Below are positions 21,483 through 32,566 of a stretch of 63,297 bases of DNA, in pieces (the stretch's first letter is position 1; every line of letters starts with the position of its first letter). Position numbers and translations under genes: made by a program. The DNA comes from Seminavis robusta (lineage: Eukaryota; Bacillariophyta; Bacillariophyceae; Naviculales; Naviculaceae), in assembly GCA_903772945.1 (NCBI GenBank), contig CAICTM010000493.1, positions 1 to 63,297 on the forward strand, in the 5' to 3' direction. The notes under the pieces are model-generated. The model did not search any database and had not been told where the DNA came from. It saw nothing but the letters and a program-made list of their open reading frames with translations.

Positions 21483-24400
21483 ATGAACCTCTCCACCGCG
21501 TCTTCCTCCAAAGTGACCAAGGCCGACGATGACCGATCGGTCGACAGCCTTTCCAACTCCAACAATAGTGGTGACGATGACGATGAGTCCAAGCCCAACC
21601 ACCACCACCGTGATCACTCTGTGGCCGGTGAAAGCACGTGCCACGATACCACCTCTGGTTGCTCGGAAGACGACGGCGCCATGGCCATTGGCAAGGAAGA
21701 AAGCGCGCAAGTCTTTCGTTTGCGCTTGCTGGTACTGCTTGCCATTCTTTTGGCTGCCGTCGCAGTGTCCCTGGTCGTCTTCTTTTTGACCACCAACAGC
21801 GAAGTCGACGAGTTTGAAACTCAGTTTGAAGGAGCCAGCACCAAGATCTTGACCAGCTTTGAAGAAATCGTGGACCGCAAGCTCTCGGCCATTGGATCGT
21901 TGGGCTTGCAAGCCAGTTTGTTTGCGGCCAGTCAACCCAACCAGAGCTGGCCGTGCGTCACAATCAATGACTTTCAGGTGAGAGAGCAGAGCTCAAGACG
22001 TCGTACTTGGCTCATCTCATTCATTGTGACTGTGCGCGATTCATTCCTGTTCGTTCTAACCGGTTCCATACTCCCCTGTCTTGCCTTGTCTTGCCTACGC
22101 AATGCAGATTCGTGCCGCTGTGACCCGCGAGTTGTCGGGTGCCCTCTTTACGCGTCTCATCCCGGTTGTGGTCGAGGAAACCAGGGAGAAATGGGAAACC
22201 TACGCGGTCCAGAACTTTGGCTGGATCAAGAATGCCGAAGCCTACAACGATGAGAACGGGCTTTCCTTCTATAAAAATCGTCGCCGCAGTCTCCAAGACG
22301 ACGGATACGCCATTGGATCCAACGAGAGCGGAATCGACTTTAGCAGTGGCATGGGAAACAAAATCTATGAGTTTGATGAAACGTTCACTCCAGCTCCGGT
22401 TACAGGACCTGGGCCATACTTCCCGCTCTGGCAAGAGGCGCCAACCAATGGAAGAGACATTAGCGGCTTTGACACCAAGGCATACCCGGACTACAGCCCA
22501 TATATTGTCAAGGCGTGGGAGACTGCTGAAATGACTATTGGTGGTCTGGACACGGCTCCACCTGGCAATACGACTGATAACGACATCTCCACCAGCTACT
22601 TTGCTCTTTTGGAGAGCGGCAAGGCCGGGAAGCAGGTCATGTACATGGGTGACCCAATGTCGTCTGTTTTCTTCCCAGTCTTTGATGACTTTAATTCGGA
22701 GGACAGGGTTGTGGTGGCCCTGATCCTGGCTGTCTTCAAGTGGGCTTTTTACTTTCAAAACTTGTTACCTCCGCATTTTGCAGGGCTTGTCTTGGTGTTG
22801 GAGAACAACTGCGACGGTGCTTTCACTTACAAGGTCGTCGGAGAGAATGTGGAATATCTTGGAGAGGGTGACCTACACGAGGACTTTTCAAGACGAGACG
22901 ACATGGTGCAAACGCGGGACTTTGGAAGCACCAACAATATCGGAGAAGACTCTGCCCTCAACGTTGCACTGAATCAAGACATTTGCTCTTACAAGCTGAG
23001 CGTCTACCCTGCGAAAGAGCTGGAAGACGAATATCTCACGTGGTTGCCTCTGATTGTCACTCTTTCTGTTGCCATGGTGTTTGTCCTGACGGCCATTGTC
23101 TTTCTCAGCTTTAACCATTACGTTGAGCGACGCCAAACACTTGTCTATGATCAAGCAGTGAAGAGCACCGCCATCGTGTCATCCCTCTTCCCCGAGGCTG
23201 TGAGAGACAGACTCATGGGAAATCAATACGCATCGGGAAAGACTCGATTGAAAGCTTTCATGAGTGGAAACGAAGAGGACGGAATTGGTCAACCTATTGC
23301 CGATTTGTGTAAGTTCGGTGCTGCTTCCAGCCCTGGTCTTGCAACTTTGGGGCTTCCAGTTGTGCTTACGTCCTTCTTCTATCTGTCCAACCCTCAGTCC
23401 CGCACTGCACTGTCTTCTTTGGTAAGCTTTGTGTCAAGAGAAGAACTGGGAAATACAGTTTTTGGACACCGCCCACTAAACATGCGTTTTGGTTTGCTTC
23501 GTCCTGAACAGGCGACATTTCCGGATTCACTGCCTGGTCTTCAACCCGAGATCCAGCGCACGTGTTCACTCTCCTGGAGACCATCTATCAGGCATTCGAT
23601 ACCATTGCCAAAAAACGAAATGTTTTCAAGGTAGAAGTGAGTACCTGGTTGCCCGGTTTTTTTGGAACATTCAACGTCGTTCCGGCGCAGAGAGACACAC
23701 TCATCCTGTTTCGGCTCTTTTATCTAATCGCTATAGACTATTGGTGATAGTTACGTTGCCGTCACAGGTCTCCCGAACCCGAATGATAAACATGCACTGG
23801 TGATGACTCGTTTTGCATCTGCTTGCTTGGCAAAGTTTGGCGACTTGACCAGAATGCTTGAGCACTCCCTGGGACCAGACACATGTGATCTCGGGTTGAG
23901 GATTGGGCTTCACAGGTAAGTTTGTCAATTCGAGAACGCTGCGCACACATTCAGTTGTGTGGGAGTATGTTGCTAACCAGGTTTCTGTCCATTGTGAACT
24001 TTCAGCGGACCGGTGACAGCAGGGGTGTTACGAGGAGACAGGTGCGTGCAAACTAGTCCCACCCACATGTGCCTCCATGATTGCAACATTCGTCTGACCC
24101 TTTTATACTTTCGCAGAGCTCGTTTCCAGCTCTTCGGAGACACGTGAGTTGCAAATGATCAGTTTGGAACTACTGGTCTATCGCTGTCGCATTCTCTCAA
24201 TAGAAACTTTCTCTTCACTCCCGTAGTGTCAACACAGCAGCACGAATGGAAAGGTAAGGCGTCGTGCGTGTTCCCTCGTGCATGCCAAGCACAAGTAACT
24301 AACAGTGGTCCCTGCATGGTTGCTCAGTTCTGGAAAGCCCAATCAGATCCAAGTCAGTAAGGCAACGGCTGATTTGCTCATTGAGCTTGGAAAGGTATGG

Positions 24401-26526
24401 CCACTAGCACGCTTATACAAACGGGGAATCCAAAGCTAATCTAACTTCACGTCGCTTGTTCTATGGGATGAAGGAACACTGGGTGGAACGGCGTTCGGAC
24501 TTGGTCAATGTCAAAGGCAAAGGCATTTTGGACTCTTTCTGGCTTGATGTGAATGGGAAGAGCCCATCTGGGGCATCTCATTCTGACGGTGCAGATTTGC
24601 GATTCTCTGCAGTTTCTTCTGATGGCAGCAGTGCCCTTCAGATGGATGCGCGCAAAGAAGAGAGGCTGATCAGATGGATGACTGATCTGTTCTTGAAGAG
24701 AATGGAGGCCATCGTGGTTCGCCAAGATCCTGATAAGGTTGGGAAATGTGACCCAAGCAGCCTGGTTTACCATGTCCCAGAAGGCAAGACCAGTCTGGAT
24801 GAAGTGGCTGAGGTCATCAAGATGCCGCACTTTGATGCTAAGGCCGATGCTCGAGCTAAGAGTCGTGGTAACATGAAGATCCCTTTAGATATTGTGGACC
24901 AACTACACAAGGTGGTTACGGGCCTTGCAAGAATGTACAAGCCAAACCCCTTCCATGTAAGATGCGGACACTTAATCAAAGTTCTTGCCAATTGCGTTGT
25001 CGAGCTGAGGCTAACCATATTGTGAATTCTTCTTTTCTAGAACTTTGAACATGCTTGCCACACCGTGATGAACGTTGACAAGTTCTTGAATCGTATTGTC
25101 ACACCTGATGTCGAGGAAGAAAACTTGAAATCAGAAGGAGACCAAGCTGGTATCGCCGCAACTGTGCATTCGTACACTCATGGAATGACCGATCCAATCA
25201 CGCTGCTGGCCATTGTCTTTAGTGCGCTTGTGCACGATACAGGTATTGAACGCTGCGACGAAGGCACCTCTGATGGACAAAACCAATAGTGACCTCACTC
25301 TTTGCTCTTTCCTTTCTTGCACCATAGACCATCGTGGAGTCTCGAATGCACAGCTGGCCAAGGAAGAGGAAACAATGGCAGCCCTCTACCACAACAAGTC
25401 CATCGCGGAGCAGGTATGTGGAAGATGATGTACACGGTTTGCTTTCCGTTGAATTGAATGTTGTTCTCACCAGTGAACATAATCCCACAGAATTCTCTTG
25501 ATCTGGCGTGGGACCTGCTAATGCTTGATGAGTACTCGAATCTGCGAGCGGCCTTGTTCGTAGATCGCGCTGAATTGATGAGATTCAGACAGGGTGAGTA
25601 CTACTCACCCTTGTCCTTGCAGGGGATTATGGCACTTTTTATCATTCATTCTCACACCTTTTGCTTTGCAATGTTTTACAGTGGTTGTGAACGTAGTGCT
25701 TGCCACGGACATCTTCGACCCTGAATTGAACGGCCTGCGAAAGGGCCGCTGGAATCGAGCATTCAACGGAGTGCAGGATGAAAACCACAACGACTTGCGT
25801 GCCACTATCGTGGTGAGTAGCTTCTGAAGCTGGATGCATTCATCGCCCAACTTTCAATGCTCACCGCTTCAACCCTTTCGCGATACAGATTGAGCACATT
25901 ATTCAAGGTTCCGATGTGTCACACACAGTAAGTGAACATACTTCTGGCTCCCTTTGGGAGAAGAGGCTATTGTTGTGGTAGTTTGGCTCAATGTGGTTTT
26001 GCCCTATTCTTGACTTGTAGATGCAACATTGGCATATCTACAGGAAATGGTACGTTCTCTCGCTGGATTGTTTCCTGGTTTTTGAATAGATTGCTTTACT
26101 CAACTTCTCCCTTTCCTTGGAACACAGGAATCAACGTCTGTTCAAGGAGATGTGGGTTGCCTTCAAGCAAGGGCGAATGGGGAAGTCTCCAGCAGGTAAG
26201 CCCAGATGGCTCTAGAAATCGATGTCTTCATGTCCACATCTTGGCCTATCTCACCGATTTTGCCCCTCCCAGAGTTTTGGTACAAAGGTGAACTTGGCTT
26301 CTTTGACAACTACATCATCCCACTTGCTAAGAAGCTGAAAGAGTGCAATGTTTTTGGGGTCTCAAGTGATGAGTGCTTGAACTATGCAATGCATAATCGA
26401 AGAGAATGGGAAGCACGTGGAGTTGAAGTCACAGCGGAGATGATTGAAGAAATGGAACAGATGGATTTTATGCCTACACCTGAGAAGTTCCAAGACGAAG
26501 AATATGCAAGTCAGGTGGATGTTTAG
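21483..26526 (+). CDS. Receptor-type nucleotide (probably guanylate) cyclase fused to a cyclic-nucleotide phosphodiesterase
   Basis: Makes and breaks down a cyclic nucleotide in one membrane protein. Exons: 21483-21977, 22108-23308, 23398-23421, 23512-23636, 23737-23915, 24006-24041, 24117-24143, 24227-24253, 24328-24394, 24474-24956, 25041-25242, 25328-25413, 25491-25593, 25682-25812, 25889-25927, 26021-26049, 26128-26195, 26273-26526. All phases close, giving 1191 residues. Order: acidic cytosolic N-terminus; TM1 (about 80-103); extracellular sensor-like region; TM2 (near 500, TWLPLIVTLSVAMVF); class III cyclase catalytic domain with both metal Asp (FFGDISGFTAW and TIGDSYVAV) and GDTVNTAARMES; then a class I PDE domain with NFEHACHT and the full HD signature HDTDHRGVSN. 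The Glu in KVETIGD favours GTP, but the usual partner Cys is Gln. Only the nucleotide choice is in doubt. Confidence 0.93.
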
Positions 26527-27420
26527 GTAGAAACGGTGCATACTAATTGTGATATACTGAAGAAGAGGGTATTATGCTACACGACCATATAGGACACGCT
26601 AGGCCCAACACAAGGATCCACTCTACCAGTAGACCCCAATGCTGGACCAACTCCGGGCTCAAGAAATGAGTCATCCTGGTTCCACTCTCGGCACAGTTCC
26701 GGGCCCCCCTGGTCGAACCAACACAAATCGACCTAGAGCACAAGAGCCATTGCAACTCTAGCATCCCCAGGATTCAATCCAGGACCAGTGCTGGACCGCC
26801 TCCAGGACTATCGCAAGGGCTAACCCTGAGCCCCACCTTACTATATTTAGTTCATTTCTGTCCAATGGCGACCATGGCAACGACCATGTTTACTACTCAC
26901 GTCAATCATGAGGTTGAGTCCTTTCGGACCTGCTATCTCATCCAATGTCACCATTGACTTTAGAAACTATTTTAAAGATCATTGTTGGTTCCGAGCACCA
27001 TTAGCAGTGTTGCCGATAGCGGCGACCTCCCCTATACTGACTTGTCCCTCCTGTGGATTGATTCGCATGAACTGAAATGACATCCCAGATCAAGAGATGG
27101 CTGAGCGGTGCAGCTTGATGCTGGGCCTTGATAGAAAACAGAAGCCATGCAAGCATCTCGATGGTTGCAGGTGACTGGCTTTGGCCGGTGGAGCTTCGAG
27201 TCATTCAACAATTGGTTCTTCAACGACACGAACACAAGAAGTCCATATCATTGAATCATCTGTCGTGCCATTTCTTTTCGCTGTCGTAGATTGTCAACCA
27301 TGTACGGTTGCCACTTCCGGTCCCTATTTGCCTCTTCTTCTTCTACTAGTGAAGGCACTGTCATTGTCACAAATAGATTGATTTTGTTGTGGCAGGATGC
27401 GCTTTGGCTCGAACAGATCG
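26527..27420. other. Intergenic, between two convergent genes
   Basis: No gene supported. Contains phrases of a diverged repeat around GCTGGACCAACTCCGGG and GTGCTGGACCGCCTCCAGG (26640-26810). It must hold the 3' ends of both flanking transcripts. Confidence 0.5.
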
Positions 27421-28458
27421 CTACACGAGAGCTCCGAGTTCTTCCGAGCTGTGATGGACTCTTCTGTGACGTATTGTCCCCTCTTCCTCTGATTTGCGCA
27501 GATGCTCCTCCTCCACGATCATCTCATGGGAAGAAAGTTCAGTCGGCGATGATTGCTGATCCGTTTTGTGTGAATGCTCCGTTTTTCTGCGGCGTTCCCG
27601 GATCAGCATAGTAACACCAACCAGTGTGACGGCAATGCCCATGGCATACAGGACTGCGTCTCGTTCATTCATGCCTTTGTACTCCTGAAAAAAGACGAGA
27701 CCTCCCGTAATGCCGAAAATGGTGATAAAACTCTGAAAGACAGGAACCACCACGAGAGTGTCGAATTTCGCCAGACCGGTATTGAGCAAATGGACTTGCG
27801 TGAGCACACAGACAATCATCCCGGCGACAAACAGGTAGGGAATGAAGCTGGTGGTCCAATCGTCAAATTGTTGATTGACAAGAGCATTCCTGACGAGTTC
27901 ACTGGAGCTCTTGGCGAGTAATATGGTCTCTCCTCCAAAGCATCCTGCCAGACCACAGTAGTGGACCAGCGAGAATTTCCCGTTGCGGCCGTGATAAGCC
28001 AGAGCCATTTGAAACGTCACACAGAACAATGTATACGCCAGGAATGGAGGCGTTGCGCAGAACTCCAGCAGCTTTTGCAGATTGTAATTTGGCGCCGAGT
28101 TGGCTGCAAAGAGGACTGTGAGAATCGTCCCCACGTAAATGAGACCAGTCGCGCCCACAATGTTGCGAGTCACTCGTTCTGTGGGATGAAAGATGGGAGC
28201 CAATATAATGTTAAAGCCCAGACCACAAGCCCCCAGCGGTACCAAAAGCGATTGAGGAGCCAAGCCAATAAAAACAAAGTCGCCACAGGCATCCAAGACC
28301 ATGATTGCCATGCCAATGCACCAAATTGGTTGGAAATACGGCGGTCGCTTCGTTGGTTTCAATTCCTCTTTGGTCATGCTCAGCTTTTGCAGATTCACGC
28401 CAACGGTGGCCGCAAAGGACAGTGTCAGACTGCATGTTGCCACCAACAGCGCCCTCAT
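27421..28458 (-). CDS. NIPA-like magnesium transporter
   Basis: A 345-residue single-exon membrane protein of the NIPA/DUF803 family, which belongs to the drug/metabolite transporter fold and is linked to Mg2+ uptake in animals and plants. About eight or nine hydrophobic segments are visible, starting with an N-terminal MRALLVATCSLTLSFAATVGVNLQK that matches the family's first helix, then GDFVFIGLAPQSLLVPLGA and a late FQSFITIFGITGGLVFFQEY. The C-terminal 60 residues are charged, His/Glu-rich and cytosolic. The substrate is inferred from the family. A TGACGTCA palindrome lies about 250 bp upstream of the ATG. Confidence 0.88.
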   Translation of the reverse strand: MRALLVATCSLTLSFAATVGVNLQKLSMTKEELKPTKRPPYFQPIWCIGMAIMVLDACGDFVFIGLAPQSLLVPLGACGLGFNIILAPIFHPTERVTRNIVGATGLIYVGTILTVLFAANSAPNYNLQKLLEFCATPPFLAYTLFCVTFQMALAYHGRNGKFSLVHYCGLAGCFGGETILLAKSSSELVRNALVNQQFDDWTTSFIPYLFVAGMIVCVLTQVHLLNTGLAKFDTLVVVPVFQSFITIFGITGGLVFFQEYKGMNERDAVLYAMGIAVTLVGVTMLIRERRRKTEHSHKTDQQSSPTELSSHEMIVEEEHLRKSEEEGTIRHRRVHHSSEELGALV

Positions 28459-28704
28459 GGTTCCAGTCTCTATCTGTTGTCTACTACGGTATGGTAGCTG
28501 TTGTTCTAGCTAGCTAGTAGCAGGCTATTGTGGAGTTTTAACTGTCTTCTGTGATGAAGCCACCATACAGTACGCTGTATGGTACAGTACCGGTACTAGC
28601 TAGTACGGTACCGGTAGGGCGGAGCCGGGTGCGGCCGTGCCAAAGCTTTCGGACCTGGTCCTGTCTTCCGTCAATCTTCGTCGAGCCGATCTGGAAGTCC
28701 CCAA

Positions 28705-28834
28705 TGACGTCACTTTCGCGACTTCGACCCTTAGTCGCCCAAGTCGCGGTTTCTAAGTCGCGATTTAAAATCGCGACTTAGCGCGACTACCAGTAGCGCG
28801 ACTTGCAGCGCGACTTTCGCGATTTGCGCGACTT
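28705..28834. repeat. Array of GCGACTT motifs with a 29-bp palindrome, adjoining TGACGTCA
   Basis: TGACGTCA at 28705-28712 is followed by about nine copies of (C)GCGACTT or its complement. The centre, 28753-28781, is a palindrome with 14-bp arms (CTAAGTCGCGATTT) around one base. The sequence lies upstream of the NIPA-like gene. Confidence 0.7.
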
Positions 28835-28970
28835 TGCTAGCTAGCTACCGTAGACTACCTTTCCTCGGTGGCGCAGTTCCATTCCGGTGCTGCGCAAGAA
28901 CAGTTATAGTTGTTTTTCCGGATCGAATCCGTAGTACGATAACTAATACTCTGGAGTACCGGTACCATGC

Positions 28971-29348
28971 ATGCACTCCGCACTCCGGCGACTTTGGTGG
29001 GCATCCAACAAGCAAAAATCGAACGTCTTCAAGGAGTGTCCACGCGTCATCTGTGTCACAGAAGGAAAACTACACAAACAAACGGAAGGCTTGGCTCAGA
29101 ATGTCGCACAGCTTTCTGCAGTCCGTTACAAGGCCACGGGCAAGCGCAAACGTGAAGAGCAGCAGCAGGATTCAAGGTCTTTCTTTGGGATTACCACTAC
29201 ATACCAAACCTGGCAGGTGACTAGGCTGCAGAAAGACAAAGTAGGAGTGAGTCCTATGTACATGATAGGTAGTGGAGCGATGGAAGTGGATGTGCAAAAT
29301 GTGATGGCAATGGTCTCTGGGGTGCTTAATGCAGCCAAGCAAGGATAA
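28971..29348 (+). CDS. Small hypothetical ORF (125 aa)
   Basis: The predicted protein is basic, with no recognised domain, signal or membrane segment. The last 45 residues (TYQTWQVTRLQKDKVGVSP onward) look more protein-like than the rest. There is no homologue I can name and no splice evidence; it lies in repeat-rich intergenic DNA. It may be a chance ORF. Confidence 0.2.
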   Translation: MHSALRRLWWASNKQKSNVFKECPRVICVTEGKLHKQTEGLAQNVAQLSAVRYKATGKRKREEQQQDSRSFFGITTTYQTWQVTRLQKDKVGVSPMYMIGSGAMEVDVQNVMAMVSGVLNAAKQG

Positions 29349-29931
29349 TGCTGATTGAATGACGGTCGGTGAAAACTGAAAATTTGACTGTGGAAAAGGC
29401 AAAATGCCCTCTCGTTATTTTGGTTTCAACATTCCTGTCTCCCAACTACAAGAATGCTGGGGCTTGGGCGCCGCTGTACCGTACCGAACGGTACCACCAA
29501 AGGTAACTTTGGCGGCCCAATTCTTGGCTGGCATAGATGGCGATGGAAGAAGCAACGTACTAGCTAGCTGGTTCACGGCAATGCTTGTGGTGTGAGGATT
29601 CGCTTCGTTGCTTGGGAAGAACCTCGCTACTCGTACCGGTACCTGGTACCGTAGGCTTTCCTTGGGCCATCCCGGTGGCACTTTTGTTTCGGTAGCCAAA
29701 GCATCCTTCTAGCTAGCTAGAGAGGATCGATTCGTTCGGGATATCAAACTCAATGCCTGGATAAGTTCGCTCTAGGGGTGCTTGTTAGGATACGGTACGA
29801 CTAGTCTAGCAGAACAGCATGCTGTTTAGATAAGCCAAGGTTTCCAACAATGTAACTTACTATTGTGCGTTCGTATCTATTGTTACATACTATGTATCGC
29901 TGTGCGTATTGTGTCCTTTCCTTCATAAAAT

Positions 29932-31374
29932 TTATACAATGGACGGCAGAGACCGTTCGGACAAGTCTTCGGTTTCTTCGTCGGACGACAACATGGTAGC
30001 TATGGATGACGATTGGTATTGGGGAGTGCTCATGCCATGCTTTTTGGCGTCCAACTCTTGGTCGGCGTCAGGAAAGAGTCGATCCAGGTCTTCCTCCGAC
30101 AAGCCGTGCGGTACAAAGTCATCTTCAAAATGGACGCGGGCTTGCCGCAAGCCGGAAATCATGCGTCGGGTGCGGAAGCTTCGGTAGGCAAACACGGCGG
30201 CCACAAAGAGCCCCGCCACAATGCCCCAAAGAAACCCGATTTGCCAGGGACCAGCACCACCAAGAAGGTTGTTGTTGTTGTCTTGACTGTTCCCCGACGT
30301 GGTACTAGCAGAGGCCGCCTCTGTTGTGGCAGTCGTAGTCGCGGGAGGTGTGTAATTCCTTCCCTCGTGAGCATAGTAGTCTTGCAGAGTGGGTGTTTGT
30401 CCGTCGCAGTCCAAATGCCACAGACACTTGCGAACGTTGCTGCAGCTCTGACAATGATTGCAGGAGAAGGGTTGCGTGCCTTTTGGAAAAATGTCGCAAA
30501 AGGCGCGAAAGACATCCTTGACGAAAAAGTCCTGGGTGTACTGCTTTCCATTGAATCGTACCGTGGGGTTGTGTGCCGTAGGATTGACTTGTTGTTGGGT
30601 TTGCAAGGTGATTTGTTGTTCCAAAACGACATTCTCTTGATCGGCATCGAATCCACCCGCGTCTTCCACACACTGTTGCACGGCCGCTGCCAGTCCCGGC
30701 TCGACCAAATCCAGTGTCGTGTACGAGCACTCGGTCAAGTTGTGAACGTCGGGATAATGATGCTTGTCACTGGTATGCAAGTTGCATCCCTGTTGGTCAA
30801 ACAAGTCCAAGTATTGCCACAGCAACATGTCGTGGACGCCATTGGGTGAAGGAGGATGTTGTTGTATCATGCAGGCTCGTCGTGCCGCTTCTTGCACGTG
30901 GTGTCGTCCGGGAAAGTTGGGATCGGACGCGTGCGAACAGTAGCGGCCTCCATTGGTGCAATGCAGTGTGCAGTTTTCTGCTTCGATCGGTCGGGTGACG
31001 GTCATCAAGACGGGTTCGCCATTGCTCCCAGTAGTGGCCGTGACGCGCTCTTGTCGGCACTGTGCACTGAGACCATCTTGAATGACAAAGTGTGTTGCTG
31101 GAATGACTCGTCGTTCATTCCGATGCACGAGGCCCTTGAGCACGTGGTAGAGACCCTCTTCGCCCACATCCACATCGGAGAACACTTCCAGTAAGACAGG
31201 AGGAGATTTCTGATCGAGACTTCTTGCCACTTCTTCTGGGTACGGAACAAAACTCTCAAAGGACTCGTCCCAATCAATCTCGAATGGTTCGTATCGAATT
31301 CGTTTCGATAACGACACATCCAATAGACAAGACAATACAAGAGTAGTGCAGGAAAGTACATGTAATCGGAGCAT
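29932..31374 (-). CDS. Vacuolar-sorting-receptor-like type I membrane protein
   Basis: 480 residues from ATG 31374, which gives a clean signal peptide (MLRLHVLSCTTLVLSCLL). The same frame is open to an ATG at 31662, which would add 96 residues with another hydrophobic helix and hide the signal peptide. The lumenal part matches the central region of plant vacuolar sorting receptors: NGGRYCS and a QEAARRAC helix, a DLFDQQGCN segment, ECSYTTLDLVEPGLAAAVQQCVEDAGG, QENVVLEQQ, a target-binding thioredoxin-like stretch PTVRFNGKQY and FRAFCDIFPKG, then cysteine-rich CNHCQSCSNVRKC. TM at WQIGFLWGIVAGLFVAAVFAY, then a roughly 70-residue acidic cytosolic tail. The expected role is carrying soluble cargo from Golgi to vacuole; the cargo is unknown. 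Confidence 0.8.
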   Translation of the reverse strand: MLRLHVLSCTTLVLSCLLDVSLSKRIRYEPFEIDWDESFESFVPYPEEVARSLDQKSPPVLLEVFSDVDVGEEGLYHVLKGLVHRNERRVIPATHFVIQDGLSAQCRQERVTATTGSNGEPVLMTVTRPIEAENCTLHCTNGGRYCSHASDPNFPGRHHVQEAARRACMIQQHPPSPNGVHDMLLWQYLDLFDQQGCNLHTSDKHHYPDVHNLTECSYTTLDLVEPGLAAAVQQCVEDAGGFDADQENVVLEQQITLQTQQQVNPTAHNPTVRFNGKQYTQDFFVKDVFRAFCDIFPKGTQPFSCNHCQSCSNVRKCLWHLDCDGQTPTLQDYYAHEGRNYTPPATTTATTEAASASTTSGNSQDNNNNLLGGAGPWQIGFLWGIVAGLFVAAVFAYRSFRTRRMISGLRQARVHFEDDFVPHGLSEEDLDRLFPDADQELDAKKHGMSTPQYQSSSIATMLSSDEETEDLSERSLPSIV

Positions 31375-32436
31375 TGTGGATTGACTTCGTGAGGAGGATT
31401 CTCTTGTCGCTTGACTGGTTATTCCACTTGCTTTTTGGTGTTTTAAACAGAGAAATTTGAATGCTGAAGCTCTTTTTAGGAACACCGTTGCTATTGTTGT
31501 GAACGCTGTGGCTATGTATGTGACAACCAGGGCTTTGAAAATGGCGACGAGAAAAATACCTGGTGGTACGGCTTCTGTGGTTATGCCCCACATAATGGTC
31601 CATTCACTGTCCATGCTCGATTCGTTTCCCATGGCCTGGCATAAGTCCAGAAAGCTGCTCATTCACTTGTTTTCCAGCCGTCCTTCTTTCACGGTTTTCT
31701 CAGCGGGGCTGACTCACTCAAAATTAATGTTTTGACCTGAGCATCGATGATTAACCGAGCGAAGAGATGCTGACTCTCTGTGATGAGCTCTGAGGAGTGT
31801 TCTCGATGAAGAAAATGACACAACCGTGAATGGATCTAAGTAACTACAACGTGTGTGGGGTCTTCACCGATAACATCCGTGTTAACCACCGACTTCGAGT
31901 CGTAGAAAACAGTTACACAAACGCCAATGGAAGCTACTGATTTGACACAGTGGACCGTAATAACTAGGTTGAAACACACTAGGCAGTCTCATTTTCTTTC
32001 ACGAACGTGCAATGACTCCACGATACGAGCAATGGTTACCGTACGGTGCTGGGCTGCTTCGCCGCCTGCACATCATGGAGGATTCACAGAAGCAGCATTC
32101 ATCCGTGTACGAGCAGCTTCGATTTTTCTGATTCAAACGCGTGCCGGCTTTTCTGGTACACTTCTACGAGTGCTCGTGTAGAAATGTACGAAGAAGCTCG
32201 GCTCGCGTTTGAATCAATAGAAACGAAGCTGCCTGTACCGGTTTCGGCTAGCTAGCTAGGCTGTTGGTTGAATGCTACTGGTGGTACATGTATGTGAGCC
32301 GCTACATGCAGCATTTGTTTGTAGAATTGGAATGGGGATGGGCAAAATTTGCAATAGCCCTGTATTGTATTGGAGTGTGACTCGCCAAAATCAGTTAAAA
32401 AGACAAAATTCGTATTTTTGCCGGAAGATAAATTTA

Positions 32437-32566
32437 ATTGGATTGCATTGGATTGGATTGCGTTGAATTGGATTGAATTGGATTCCAAATAGTACTGTTA
32501 TTTATATAGTAAACTCTAATTCAATGCAATCCAATCTAATCCAATGCAATCCAATCTAATCCAATA
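32437..32566. repeat. Large inverted repeat of ATTGGATTG units
   Basis: About 48 bases of tandem ATTGGATTG/C on the left arm (32437-32484) face about 50 bases of CAATCCAAT units on the right arm (32517-32566), with an AT-rich loop of about 32 bases. The arms are imperfect but could form a long hairpin. Confidence 0.75.
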
